The notes beneath the pieces are model-generated. The model searched no databases. It saw only the letters and a program-made list of their open reading frames with translations, and was not told where the DNA came from. The position numbers and the translations under genes are program-made. This document shows, piece by piece, positions 26,078-34,232 of a DNA stretch of 64,000 bases. Every line of letters starts with the position of its first letter. Position 1 is the stretch's first letter. Source of the stretch: Clostridiales bacterium Firm_04 (GTDB lineage Bacteria; Bacillota; Clostridia; Oscillospirales; Ruminococcaceae); assembly GCA_001603005.1 (NCBI GenBank), contig LVAJ01000014.1, forward strand, positions 1 to 64,000, written 5' to 3'.

Positions 26078-26117
26078 TCTGAACGGGAATCCCAGATTAT
26101 TTCGCTGAAATGCCGTC

Positions 26118-26146
26118 TTGCATTTTCGGTCGAATTGGAATATAAT
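26118..26146 (+). promoter_or_regulatory. xpt promoter
   Basis: TTGCAT (26118-26123) and TATAAT (26141-26146) with a 17-base spacer; it faces the AGCS promoter. Confidence 0.8.
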
Positions 26147-26163
26147 AAAATTGTAGCATTAGC

Positions 26164-26220
26164 GCCGGATTCAGACCTTTGAGCATTTGTTTTCAATTGT
26201 CTGATTTTTTATTTTCCGGC
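26164..26220 (+). promoter_or_regulatory. xpt leader with terminator-like hairpin
   Basis: TCAGAC (26171-26176) pairs with GTCTGA (26199-26204), followed by TTTTTT, forming an intrinsic terminator ahead of the ribosome site. GCCGGA (26164-26169) can pair with TCCGGC (26215-26220) around it. I see no purine-riboswitch core, although xpt in Bacillus uses one. Confidence 0.5.
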
Positions 26221-26241
26221 GGATAAAGGAGTGTGATCCCC

Positions 26242-26814
26242 GTGAAGGCGTTGGAAGACAAGATCCGTGCAGAGGGTAAGATCCTGCCCGGTCCCGTTCT
26301 CAAGGTATCGTCCTTTCTGAATCATCAGATGGATGCAGATTTCATCATGGAGCTCGGAAAGGAGATCGCGGAACGCTTCCGGAATGACGGTGTGACGAAG
26401 ATCCTCACGATCGAGTCATCCGGCATTGCGATCGCAGTCGCCGCGGGTGCAGCGCTGCATGTGCCGGTGCTGTTCGCCAAAAAGCACCGGACGAGCAATG
26501 TTTCGGGCGTGCTGTATCAGACGCTTGTGCATTCCTATACGCACGGCACGGATTATACCGTGGTCGTGGAGCGGGAATATCTGAAAGCAGAGGACCGCGT
26601 GCTGATCGTGGACGATTTCCTTGCAAACGGCAAGGCGGTCGAAGGACTGCTTGATCTGATCGGACAGGCAGGCGCACAGGCAGTCGGCGCGGGCATCGCG
26701 ATCGAAAAGGGCTTTCAGGAGGGCGGAGAGAAGCTCCGTGCATCCGGACTGCGCGTGGAATCGCTTGCGATCGTCGAGCAGATGGACGACAGCGGCATTG
26801 TATTCCGCAGCTGA
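26242..26814 (+). CDS. xpt: xanthine phosphoribosyltransferase
   Basis: Purine-salvage enzyme making XMP from xanthine and PRPP. The 190-residue protein matches B. subtilis Xpt in plan: LEDKIRAEGKILPG at the N terminus, FLNHQMDADFIMELGKEIA, ILTIESSGIAIAVAAG, and the PRPP-binding loop VLIVDDFLANGKAV near residue 127. The start is the GTG at 26242, with AAAGGAG 10 bases upstream; the GTG at 26233 is too close to that site. Its place just ahead of a nucleoside ABC transporter suggests one purine-salvage block. Confidence 0.94.
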   Translation: MKALEDKIRAEGKILPGPVLKVSSFLNHQMDADFIMELGKEIAERFRNDGVTKILTIESSGIAIAVAAGAALHVPVLFAKKHRTSNVSGVLYQTLVHSYTHGTDYTVVVEREYLKAEDRVLIVDDFLANGKAVEGLLDLIGQAGAQAVGAGIAIEKGFQEGGEKLRASGLRVESLAIVEQMDDSGIVFRS

Positions 26815-26820
26815 TCCGTG

Positions 26821-27258
26821 ATGAAGAAACGGTTTTATGCCTGCATTGCCGGAGCAGCCGCAATGATCCTGTTCTGGATCGTGCTGCTGATCTTGATGAT
26901 GCGGCAGGACGGCGGATTTGATGCAAGGGAACCGCTTTATTATGCTGGATTCGGCTGCATTGCGGGCTGCATCGCCGCGGTTGTCATTTTTTGCAGACGG
27001 CTCCGGATGCTCAACGATGCAGCGGACGTTTCGGAACCGGACTTCTGGTTTCTGCGGGATCGCCAAGAACACCCGCTGCGGTACCGCGGTTGGATCGCGG
27101 CTGTGCTGCTGCTGACCGCGCTCTGCATCGTGCTGACCGTCAGCATTCTGCGGAACCGTTCGTGCTGCGGCGCGGATGAACCGCTGTATTATGCGCTGTT
27201 TAGCTGCATAGCAATGTGTGCGCTGACAGTGGTCATCGGGCTGAACAAGCGCCGGTGA
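26821..27258 (+). CDS. membrane protein with duplicated two-helix unit
   Basis: A 145-residue protein with four hydrophobic helices. The two halves resemble each other: EPLYYAGFGCIAGCIAAVVI (about 38-57) and EPLYYALFSCIAMCALTVVI (about 121-140), each after a first helix and a polar loop ending in an acidic residue. The start ATG 26821 lies seven bases after xpt and has no strong ribosome site, so expression may rely on coupling. I do not recognise a family. Confidence 0.65.
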   Translation: MKKRFYACIAGAAAMILFWIVLLILMMRQDGGFDAREPLYYAGFGCIAGCIAAVVIFCRRLRMLNDAADVSEPDFWFLRDRQEHPLRYRGWIAAVLLLTALCIVLTVSILRNRSCCGADEPLYYALFSCIAMCALTVVIGLNKRR

Positions 27259-27333
27259 TGCGCATGGAAACGATCATTTTGTATGGCGCAGCTTTGCTGT
27301 GAATATCTTTTGAAAATGCAAAGGAGTAGGAAC

Positions 27334-28554
27334 ATGAAAAAGAATCTGATTCGTTTGACATCTCTGGTTCTGGCAGGGGCAATGTGCATCGGGCTCTCTG
27401 CCTGCGGCGAGGAAGGCACCGGCGGCACTGCCGGCAAGGACGATCTCAAGGTCGGACTGATCTGTCTGCATGACGAGAACTCGACCTATGACCTCAATTT
27501 CCTCAATGCAATGGATGAGGCAAAAAAGGAGCTCGGACTCCGCGACGATCAGATCATTATTAAGAAGAATATTCCGGAGACAAATGAGTGCAAGGAAGCG
27601 GCTTCTGACCTTGCCGACCGCGGATGCAATATCATCTTTGCGGATTCCTTCGGACATGAGCCGTATCTGCTGGAGGCTGCGGATGCGTTTCCGGAGGTGC
27701 AGTTCTGCCACGCGACCGGTACGATGGCGCATACCGAGAAAAAGGAGAACTTCCACGATGCATTCGCGTCGATCTATCAGGGCAGATATCTTGCCGGTAT
27801 CGCAGCCGGTCTGAAGCTGAACGAAATGATCGACAAGGGCGATATCAAGCCGGAAGAAGCCATCATGGGCTATGTCGGCGCATACACCTACGCAGAGGTG
27901 ATCTCGGGTTATACCTCGTTCTATCTCGGTGCAAAATCGGTCTGCCCGAGCACGACCATGAAGGTGCAGTTCACCGGTTCGTGGTATGACGAGACAGCGG
28001 AAAAAGAAGCCGCGACCAAGCTGCTCAGCCAGAACTGTGTGCTGATCTCGCAGCATGCGGACTCTATGGGCGCACCGACTGCCTGCGAAAACGCCGGTGT
28101 TCCGAATGTTTCCTATAACGGCTCGACGAAGGATGCCTGCCCGAATACGTTCATCGTATCGTCGCGCATCGACTGGAAGCCGTACTATGTATATGCGATC
28201 AACTGCGTGCTGAACGGCGAGCAGATCAAGACCGACTGGACAGGCGATCTTTCCACCGGTTCTGTCGTGCTGACCGAAGTGAACGAGCAGGCAGCGGCAG
28301 CCGGTACGCAGGCTGCGATCGACGAGGCAGCCGCGAAGCTCAAGAGCGGCGAGCTCCATGTGTTTGATACGGCAAACTTCACGGTGGAGGGCAAGCAGCT
28401 GGAATCCTATCTCGCGGATGTTGACACCGATCCCGAATACACGCCCGATACCGAGGCGATCAAGGACGGTTACTTCCACGAATCCGAATACCGTTCCGCG
28501 CCGTATTTCGATTTGAAGATCGACGGCATCGAGGAGCTGAACACCATGTTCTGA
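27334..28554 (+). CDS. BMP-family substrate-binding lipoprotein
   Basis: A 406-residue extracytoplasmic binding protein of the BMP/PnrA type that captures nucleosides for the ABC transporter downstream. Signal with lipobox GLSAC (Cys near residue 24), then LKVGLICLHDENSTYDLNF, FADSFGHEP, FHDAFASIYQGRYLAGIAAG, and GYVGAYTYAEVISGYTSFYLGAKS, all family features. The ligand cannot be read directly; xpt upstream and the permeases downstream point to purine nucleosides. The start follows AAAGGAG. A stable hairpin without a T run follows the stop. Confidence 0.92.
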   Translation: MKKNLIRLTSLVLAGAMCIGLSACGEEGTGGTAGKDDLKVGLICLHDENSTYDLNFLNAMDEAKKELGLRDDQIIIKKNIPETNECKEAASDLADRGCNIIFADSFGHEPYLLEAADAFPEVQFCHATGTMAHTEKKENFHDAFASIYQGRYLAGIAAGLKLNEMIDKGDIKPEEAIMGYVGAYTYAEVISGYTSFYLGAKSVCPSTTMKVQFTGSWYDETAEKEAATKLLSQNCVLISQHADSMGAPTACENAGVPNVSYNGSTKDACPNTFIVSSRIDWKPYYVYAINCVLNGEQIKTDWTGDLSTGSVVLTEVNEQAAAAGTQAAIDEAAAKLKSGELHVFDTANFTVEGKQLESYLADVDTDPEYTPDTEAIKDGYFHESEYRSAPYFDLKIDGIEELNTMF

Positions 28555-28567
28555 TGAGAAACCATTC

Positions 28568-28596
28568 CAGGCGGGGCATCCGAAACGTCCCGCCTG
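28568..28596 (+). other. mRNA hairpin between lipoprotein and ATPase genes
   Basis: CAGGCGGG (28568-28575) pairs with CCCGCCTG (28589-28596); no T run follows. Such hairpins after binding-protein genes often stabilise the upstream mRNA and give more lipoprotein than ATPase. Confidence 0.6.
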
Positions 28597-28662
28597 CGGT
28601 GTTTTCAATGGTATCAAAATCCAACCGGTCCGGCAGATCCTGCCGCCCTGAAAGGAACGCAT

Positions 28663-30255
28663 ATGAGCAAAGCAGTCAAACAGAAAGACGCGGTTCCGGC
28701 GATCCGGCTGCAAAATATCACGAAGCGGTTCGGCAGCGTTGTCGCGAATGACAATGTCAGCCTGAGCGTGCAGCACGGACAGATCCTTTCGATCCTCGGC
28801 GAGAACGGCAGCGGCAAAACGACGCTGATGAACATGATCGCCGGCATCTATTATCCCGATCACGGACAGATTTTTGTGGACGGCAAAGAGGTCGTCATCC
28901 GTTCGCCGAAGGATGCGTTTCAGTACGGCATCGGCATGATTCACCAGCATTTCAAGCTGGTGGATGTGTTCTCCGCAACGGAAAATATCGTGCTCGGACT
29001 GGACGAGAAGGAGGGCTTCAGTCTGAAACGCTCCGCCAAGCGCATCATGCAGATCAGCCTGCAATACGGCTTTGACCTCGATCCGGATAAGAAGATCTAT
29101 GAGATGTCGGTCTCGGAAAAGCAGACCGTTGAGATCCTCAAAGTGCTCTACCGCGGCGCCGATATCCTGATTCTGGATGAGCCGACCGCCGTCCTGACGC
29201 CGCAGGAAACGGAAAAGCTCTTTGCCGTTCTGCGCCGGATGCGGGACAGCGGCAAAGCGATCATCATTATCACGCACAAGCTGCATGAGGTGCTGTCGCT
29301 GTCCGATCAGGTCGCCGTGCTCTGCAAGGGCAGATACATCGGCACGGTGAATACCGCGGAAACCAATGAGAGCGAGCTCACCGAGATGATGGTCGGCAAG
29401 AAGGTTTCGCTGAACATTGCGCGTTCCGAGCCGAAGGATCCGGTTGACCGCCTTGTGGTCGAGGGCATCACATGCAGAAACCGCGAGGGCGCGGAAATGC
29501 TGCATGATGTCAGCTTTACCGCGCGTTCCGGCGAGATCCTCGGCATCGCGGGCATTGCCGGCAGCGGACAGCGCGAGCTGCTCGAAGCGATCGCCGGCTT
29601 GCAGCATGTGGACGGCAGGATCCTCTATCACAATCCGAAAACCGGTCAGACGGACGATCTCCGCGACAAAACGCCGCTGCAGATCCGTGAGCTGGGCGTG
29701 CGGCTGTCCTTTGTGCCGGAAGACCGTCTCGGCATGGGACTGGTCGGCAATATGGACATTGTGGACAATATCATGCTCCGCAGCTACCGAAAGGGCAAGG
29801 GCATGTTTCTGGAGCGGAAAAATCCGAAATCGCTTGCCGAGAAGATCATTCACGATCTCGAAGTCGTGACGCCGAGCGCGAATACGCCGGTGCGCCGGCT
29901 CTCCGGCGGCAATGTGCAGAAGGTTCTGGTCGGACGCGAGATCGCAGCATCGCCGACCGTGCTCATGGCGGCATATCCGGTGCGCGGACTCGATATCAAC
30001 GCATCGTTCACGATCTACAATCTGCTGAATCAGCAGAAGGAAAACGGCGTCGCTGTGATCTTTGTCGGCGAGGATCTGGACGTTCTGCTGGAGCTCTGTG
30101 ACCGCATCATGGTCATCAGCTCCGGAAAGATTGCCGGTACCGTCGATGCGCGAACCGCAACAAAAGAGGAGATCGGTCTGATGATGACGAAAAATTCCGC
30201 AGACCATGACCGTGCGCAGGAGGGAGGTGCGGAGCATGCCGCAGAAACCGCATAA
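28663..30255 (+). CDS. nucleoside ABC transporter ATPase (two-domain)
   Basis: A 530-residue tandem ATPase of the sugar/nucleoside CUT2-like type. The first domain is complete: Walker A GENGSGKTTLMNMI near residue 46, Q-loop GMIHQHFKLV, and Walker B LILDEPTAVLTP near 166. The second domain is degenerate as is usual in this family: GIAGIAGSGQRELLEAI in place of a Walker A, LSGGNVQKVLVGREI near 415, and AAYPVRGLDI in place of a full Walker B. It is preceded by AAAGGA and overlaps the permease gene by 20 bases. Confidence 0.93.
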   Translation: MSKAVKQKDAVPAIRLQNITKRFGSVVANDNVSLSVQHGQILSILGENGSGKTTLMNMIAGIYYPDHGQIFVDGKEVVIRSPKDAFQYGIGMIHQHFKLVDVFSATENIVLGLDEKEGFSLKRSAKRIMQISLQYGFDLDPDKKIYEMSVSEKQTVEILKVLYRGADILILDEPTAVLTPQETEKLFAVLRRMRDSGKAIIIITHKLHEVLSLSDQVAVLCKGRYIGTVNTAETNESELTEMMVGKKVSLNIARSEPKDPVDRLVVEGITCRNREGAEMLHDVSFTARSGEILGIAGIAGSGQRELLEAIAGLQHVDGRILYHNPKTGQTDDLRDKTPLQIRELGVRLSFVPEDRLGMGLVGNMDIVDNIMLRSYRKGKGMFLERKNPKSLAEKIIHDLEVVTPSANTPVRRLSGGNVQKVLVGREIAASPTVLMAAYPVRGLDINASFTIYNLLNQQKENGVAVIFVGEDLDVLLELCDRIMVISSGKIAGTVDARTATKEEIGLMMTKNSADHDRAQEGGAEHAAETA

Positions 30256-31342
30256 AGCAAAGGAACCGCTGTTTCACATTGCCAAGCGCGATGCGATCGT
30301 CTGGTGGAAGGCATGGGGCATCCGTATCGCTGCTATTCTGATCGCGCTGGTATTCAGCGGAGTTGTGTCCTATCTGCTGACCGGCGAAAATCCGCTGCGC
30401 ATCTACGCGAAGATGCTGGAGGGCGCATTCGGCACGCAGCGGCGTGTCTGGGGCTTGCTGCAAAATCTGGCGATGCTGCTCTGCGTATCGGTCGCCGTGA
30501 CGCCGGCATTCAAAATGCGCTTCTGGAATATCGGCGCAGAGGGACAGGTTCTGGTCGGCGGACTCGCTTCCGCTGCCTGCATGATCCTGCTGGGCGACAA
30601 GCTGCCGAATGCGGTGCTGCTGATCGTGATTCTCGCAGCGAGTATTCTGGCAGGCGCGGTCTGGGCGGTGATCCCTGCCGTATTCCGCGCAAAATGGATG
30701 ACAAATGAAACGCTGTTCACGCTGATGATGAACTATATTGCGATTCAGTTGGTTTCCTTTTTCGTGTATAAATGGTCGGTGCCGAAGGGTTCCGGACAGG
30801 TCGGCGTCATCAACCGCGCGACGCATGCGGGCTGGCTGCCGGTCATCGGCAGATACGACTATCTGCTGAATATTCTCATCGTTGCGGCGATCACGTTCAT
30901 CATGTACGTCTATCTGAAATACAGCAAGCAGGGCTATGAGATCGCGGTCGTCGGCGAGAGCGAAAACACCGCGCGCTACATCGGCATTCCGGTGCAGAAG
31001 GTCATCATCCGCACCATGCTGATCTCCGGCGCGATCTGCGGCATTGCCGGTATGCTGCTGGTTTCCGGCACAGACCATACCATTTCCCGCGATACTGCCG
31101 CGGGCAGAGGCTTCACGGCGATCATGGTCTCGTGGCTGGCAAAGTTCAATCCGATCTTCATGGTGCTGACCTCGTTCCTGATCGCGTTCCTCGAAAAGGG
31201 CGCGACCGAGATCTCGACCGCATTCGGGCTGAACGAGTCCTTTTCGGATATCATCACGGGCATCATCATTTTCTTCATTATCGGCTGTGAATTTTTCATT
31301 CAGTATACAGTCAAATTTCGGGAAAAGGAGGCGGCGAAATGA
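30236..31342 (+). CDS. nucleoside ABC transporter permease (first)
   Basis: A 368-residue permease with about nine or ten membrane helices. AVTPAFKMRFWNIGAEGQVLVGGLA, GAVWAVIPAVFRAKWMTNETLFTLMMNYIA and VVGESENTARYIGIPVQKVIIRTMLISG are features of the BMP-type ABC permease pair. The start at 30236 is preceded by a GGAGG-rich stretch (about 30218-30226) and lies inside the ATPase reading frame. Its stop overlaps the next permease start by four bases (ATGA). Confidence 0.92.
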   Translation: MPQKPHKAKEPLFHIAKRDAIVWWKAWGIRIAAILIALVFSGVVSYLLTGENPLRIYAKMLEGAFGTQRRVWGLLQNLAMLLCVSVAVTPAFKMRFWNIGAEGQVLVGGLASAACMILLGDKLPNAVLLIVILAASILAGAVWAVIPAVFRAKWMTNETLFTLMMNYIAIQLVSFFVYKWSVPKGSGQVGVINRATHAGWLPVIGRYDYLLNILIVAAITFIMYVYLKYSKQGYEIAVVGESENTARYIGIPVQKVIIRTMLISGAICGIAGMLLVSGTDHTISRDTAAGRGFTAIMVSWLAKFNPIFMVLTSFLIAFLEKGATEISTAFGLNESFSDIITGIIIFFIIGCEFFIQYTVKFREKEAAK

Positions 31343-32319
31343 TTTGGGCTGGATTTTTGCAGCGCGCGATCATGCAGGGCATTCCGCTGCTGTATGGCTC
31401 GACCGGTGAGATCATCACCGAAAAATCGGGCAATCTGAATCTCGGCATTCCGGGCATCATGTATGTCGGCGGCATCAGCGGTGTCATCGGCGCATTCCTC
31501 TACGAGCAGAATACGGCATCGGTGAATCCGGTTCTTGCGGTGCTGATCCCGCTGGTCTGTTCGATGCTCGGTTCGCTGCTCATGGGACTGATCTACAGCT
31601 TCCTGACTGTTTCGCTGCGCGCGAATCAGAACGTGACCGGTCTTGCGCTGACGACCTTCGGCGTCGGCTTCGGCAATTTCTTCGGCGGCTCGCTCTCCAA
31701 GCTGACCGGCAGCGATATCCCGTCGATCAGCCTGACCGCGACGAGCAACTGTTTCCGCACCTCGCTGCCATTTGCAGAGAAATGCGGATGGTTCGGGCAG
31801 GTGTTTCTTTCGCACAGCTTTCTTGCCTATGCGGCGGTCATCATCGCCGTTGTGACCTCGCTGATCCTGTCCCGCACCCGCGTCGGACTGCATCTGCGTG
31901 CGGTCGGCGAGAACCCCGCAACAGCGGATGCAGCGGGCATCAATGTCGGCAGATACAAATATTTTGCGACCTGTATCGGCAGCGTGATCGCCGGACTCGG
32001 CGGACTCTATTACGTCATGGATTACGCGAACGGTGTCTGGTCAAATGACGGCTTCGGCGACCGCGGCTGGCTTGCGATCGCGCTGGTCATTTTTGCAGTC
32101 TGGCGCCCGAATATCAGCATTTTCGGCTCGATCCTGTTCGGCGGACTGTATATCGTGCACAATTATATCCCCGGACTGGACGTCAGCGGACAGGAGCTGT
32201 TCAAGATGCTGCCGTATGTTGTGACGATCCTGTTCCTCGTGTTCATCAGCATGCGCCGCAAGCGCGAGGCACAGCCGCCTGCGCATCTCGGACTGCCGTA
32301 TTTCCGCGAGGAGCGCTGA
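31339..32319 (+). CDS. nucleoside ABC transporter permease (second)
   Basis: A 326-residue permease, partner to the gene before it. GIPLLYGSTGEIITEKSGNLNLG near residue 13, RANQNVTGLALTTFGVG, and LHLRAVGENPATADAAGINVGRYKYFATCIGSVIAGLGG fit the second BMP-type permease. About eight or nine hydrophobic helices are present. The start overlaps the previous stop. Together with the lipoprotein, ATPase and first permease it completes one importer. Confidence 0.92.
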   Translation: MIWAGFLQRAIMQGIPLLYGSTGEIITEKSGNLNLGIPGIMYVGGISGVIGAFLYEQNTASVNPVLAVLIPLVCSMLGSLLMGLIYSFLTVSLRANQNVTGLALTTFGVGFGNFFGGSLSKLTGSDIPSISLTATSNCFRTSLPFAEKCGWFGQVFLSHSFLAYAAVIIAVVTSLILSRTRVGLHLRAVGENPATADAAGINVGRYKYFATCIGSVIAGLGGLYYVMDYANGVWSNDGFGDRGWLAIALVIFAVWRPNISIFGSILFGGLYIVHNYIPGLDVSGQELFKMLPYVVTILFLVFISMRRKREAQPPAHLGLPYFREER

Positions 32320-32335
32320 TGCCGGAGGTGCAGCC

Positions 32336-32671
32336 ATGAGAAAACTGTTCTGGGGACTGACCGGCGCATTCGGCGGCTATGTCGCCGCGGGGCTGGCGAT
32401 TCAGGCGCTGCGCAGATTTACGCCTGCGGAGATCACCGACAGTGCCGCACTGATCGCACAGATCGTCTGTGCAGCGATCGGTCTGCTGGCCGCGCTGGTC
32501 GCAGCGGGCAATCATGATCTGGAGCGGCAGCGTTTGCAGGGCTATGCAAAGCAGGCATGCGCGCCGGAATCGGATCGCACCCGCCTGAAAAAGCAGCTTG
32601 CAGTTGAAATCGTCTGGATCATCCTACTGAATCTGCTGTTCGGATTCCTGTTTATCCGGTTTATTCGATAA
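32336..32671 (+). CDS. small membrane protein at the end of the nucleoside operon
   Basis: A 111-residue protein with three hydrophobic helices (about 5-22, 37-57, 91-109) and a charged loop (60-85). It starts 16 bases after the second permease behind GGAGGTG and is followed by a terminator, so it is probably the last gene of the importer operon. I do not recognise a family. Confidence 0.65.
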   Translation: MRKLFWGLTGAFGGYVAAGLAIQALRRFTPAEITDSAALIAQIVCAAIGLLAALVAAGNHDLERQRLQGYAKQACAPESDRTRLKKQLAVEIVWIILLNLLFGFLFIRFIR

Positions 32672-32679
32672 ACTGAAAA

Positions 32680-32716
32680 CCCGCCGTTCTCCTGCACGGG
32701 AGCACGGCGGTTTTTG
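32680..32716. terminator. terminator ending the nucleoside operon
   Basis: CCGCCGT (32681-32687) pairs with ACGGCGG (32704-32710), with CTCC/GGGAG inside, and TTTTT follows. It lies between convergent genes and may also serve the aquaporin transcript. Confidence 0.8.
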
Positions 32717-32770
32717 TTTGATATAGAGGGATAGGGCATTGTCCATTCCCAATCATCGCGAAGCGATACA

Positions 32771-33475
32771 TTATTTCTTCGCAGGATCTGCGGATTCGAG
32801 GTACTTGTAGCAGACCGCTGCGAGCGCTGCGCCTGCGAGCGGACCGACGATGAATACCCACAGCGCAGCGATCGGCGCGGTGTTGCCGGAGAATGCAGCG
32901 ATCAGTGCCGGACCGATGCTTCTTGCCGGATTGACCGAGGTGCCGGTCAGACCGATGCCGAGGATGTGCACCAGCACGAGCGTAAAGCCGATGACGATGC
33001 CGCCGAAGGAGCCGTGATTTGCCTTTTTCGAGGTGACGCCGAGAATGGTCAGCACGAAAATGAACGTCAGCAGGATCTCAACCAGCAGACCGGCAATGCC
33101 GCTGCTGTTGACGCCTGCAAGACCGTTTGCGCCGTAGCCGCCGGTCATATCCTTGACGCCGCCGAGTCCCCAGATCAGTGCGAGCACGCCGGAGCCTGCG
33201 AATGCGCCGAGACATTGTGCGAGCACATAGCCGACGAAATCAGAAACGGTCATGCCGCCGGTCATCAGGACGCCGAGCGAGACAGCCGGATTGATATGGC
33301 AGCCGGAGATGTTGCCGACGCAGTATGCCATACCGACAATGGTGAGTCCGAATGCGAATGCGGTGAGGAGATAGCCGCAGCCGCTCGCAGCATCACAGCC
33401 GACGAGCATTGCCGTGCCGCATCCGATGAGGACGAGTGTGAAGGTGCCGATGAACTCGGCGATGTACTTTTTCAT
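32771..33475 (-). CDS. aquaporin, AqpZ-like
   Basis: A 234-residue MIP-family channel with six helices and two pore loops. The loops carry GCHINPAVSLG (near residue 60) and GTSVNPARSIG (near 183), both with intact NPA. A His in helix five (VLVHILGIG) and the Thr-Ser before the second NPA are what is expected of a narrow water channel of the AqpZ type; GlpF-type proteins have NLARD there. The start follows AAGGAAG. It has its own promoter upstream. Confidence 0.92.
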   Translation of the reverse strand: MKKYIAEFIGTFTLVLIGCGTAMLVGCDAASGCGYLLTAFAFGLTIVGMAYCVGNISGCHINPAVSLGVLMTGGMTVSDFVGYVLAQCLGAFAGSGVLALIWGLGGVKDMTGGYGANGLAGVNSSGIAGLLVEILLTFIFVLTILGVTSKKANHGSFGGIVIGFTLVLVHILGIGLTGTSVNPARSIGPALIAAFSGNTAPIAALWVFIVGPLAGAALAAVCYKYLESADPAKK

Positions 33476-33580
33476 GGTAATGCTTCCTTTCTGTTTGTCT
33501 TGGCAGATTGTCTGACACACAGCCGCATCTGCCCTGCGGCTGCATGTGTGCGGGCGGGGCGCGCCGCATCTGATAAAACT

Positions 33581-33609
33581 ATTATAGCATATCTATTTTC
33601 ACAGAGCAA
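33581..33609 (-). promoter_or_regulatory. aquaporin promoter
   Basis: Minus-strand TTGCTC (33604-33609) and TATAAT (33581-33586) with a 17-base spacer. Confidence 0.7.
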
Positions 33610-33708
33610 GTCTTTTTTTGCTTTTTAATCCTTTTAAGCAATATTATGGCAACAGAGGAAAGTGCCGGAACGGGCTCCGCACGATACGGGATTTTGTATA
33701 GTTAGCAT

Positions 33709-33729
33709 AATGCAATCCGAGTTTGCATT
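33709..33729. promoter_or_regulatory. inverted repeat upstream of DUF6110
   Basis: AATGCAA (33709-33715) and TTGCATT (33723-33729) form a perfect 7-bp inverted repeat with a 7-base spacer, upstream of a likely -10 box (TATAAC near 33787). It could be an operator for a metal-responsive regulator; none is encoded in the window. Confidence 0.4.
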
Positions 33730-33855
33730 GTCTAATCTTACGATTCTTTGTCCGTTCGGAGCGGAAAAAGCTGCCGGAATCTGGTATAACAGTATCAGAA
33801 GCAGACAGCAATTTGTTTACGGTCTGCCGTAAATATTATAAGGAGGAGATTGACC

Positions 33856-34179
33856 ATGTTCAAACTGAATTGGGGAAAGCTCGGACTGTTTGCCGGCGGT
33901 GTGCTGTTCGGTACAGCCGGCGTGAAGATTCTGAGCAGCTCGGATGCAAAGAAGGTCTATACGCAGACGACCGCTGCGGCGCTGCGCGCAAAGGATCAGG
34001 TCATGACGACCGTCACGAATGTCCGTGAAAATGCGGGTGATATTCTTGCAGATGCAAAGGCGATCAATGAGCAGCGCGCTGCGGATGCCGAGGCAAAGGA
34101 AATTGCCGATGCAGCGGAAGCAGCCGCAGAGATCATTGAGGATGCGGCGGAAAACGCTGCGGAAGCTGTCACGGAATAA
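33856..34179 (+). CDS. DUF6110 family protein
   Basis: A 107-residue protein. KLGLFAGGVLFGTAGVKILSSSDAKKVYTQTTAAALRAKDQVM is what I remember of DUF6110, with a short hydrophobic N-terminal segment (about 8-25) that could insert in the membrane. The rest is a long acidic, Ala-rich helix (about 50-105) likely to form a coiled coil. Family members are often encoded next to heavy-metal P-type ATPases, as here, but no function is established. The start follows AGGAGGAG. An attenuator-like terminator separates it from the ATPase gene. Confidence 0.8.
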   Translation: MFKLNWGKLGLFAGGVLFGTAGVKILSSSDAKKVYTQTTAAALRAKDQVMTTVTNVRENAGDILADAKAINEQRAADAEAKEIADAAEAAAEIIEDAAENAAEAVTE

Positions 34180-34186
34180 TTGCGAG

Positions 34187-34212
34187 AGACCGCACGCGGA
34201 TGCGGTCTTTTT
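34187..34212 (+). terminator. terminator between DUF6110 and the P-type ATPase
   Basis: AGACCGCA (34187-34194) pairs with TGCGGTCT (34201-34208) and TTTTT follows. It probably makes DUF6110 more abundant than the ATPase. Confidence 0.8.
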
Positions 34213-34232
34213 CGCGTTTTGAGGGTGATTGA

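Noticed and set aside
27274-30237. 987-codon antisense open frame across the nucleoside transporter genes
   Set aside because: Spans more than one real gene on the other strand; no ribosome site or domain. Same codon-bias effect.
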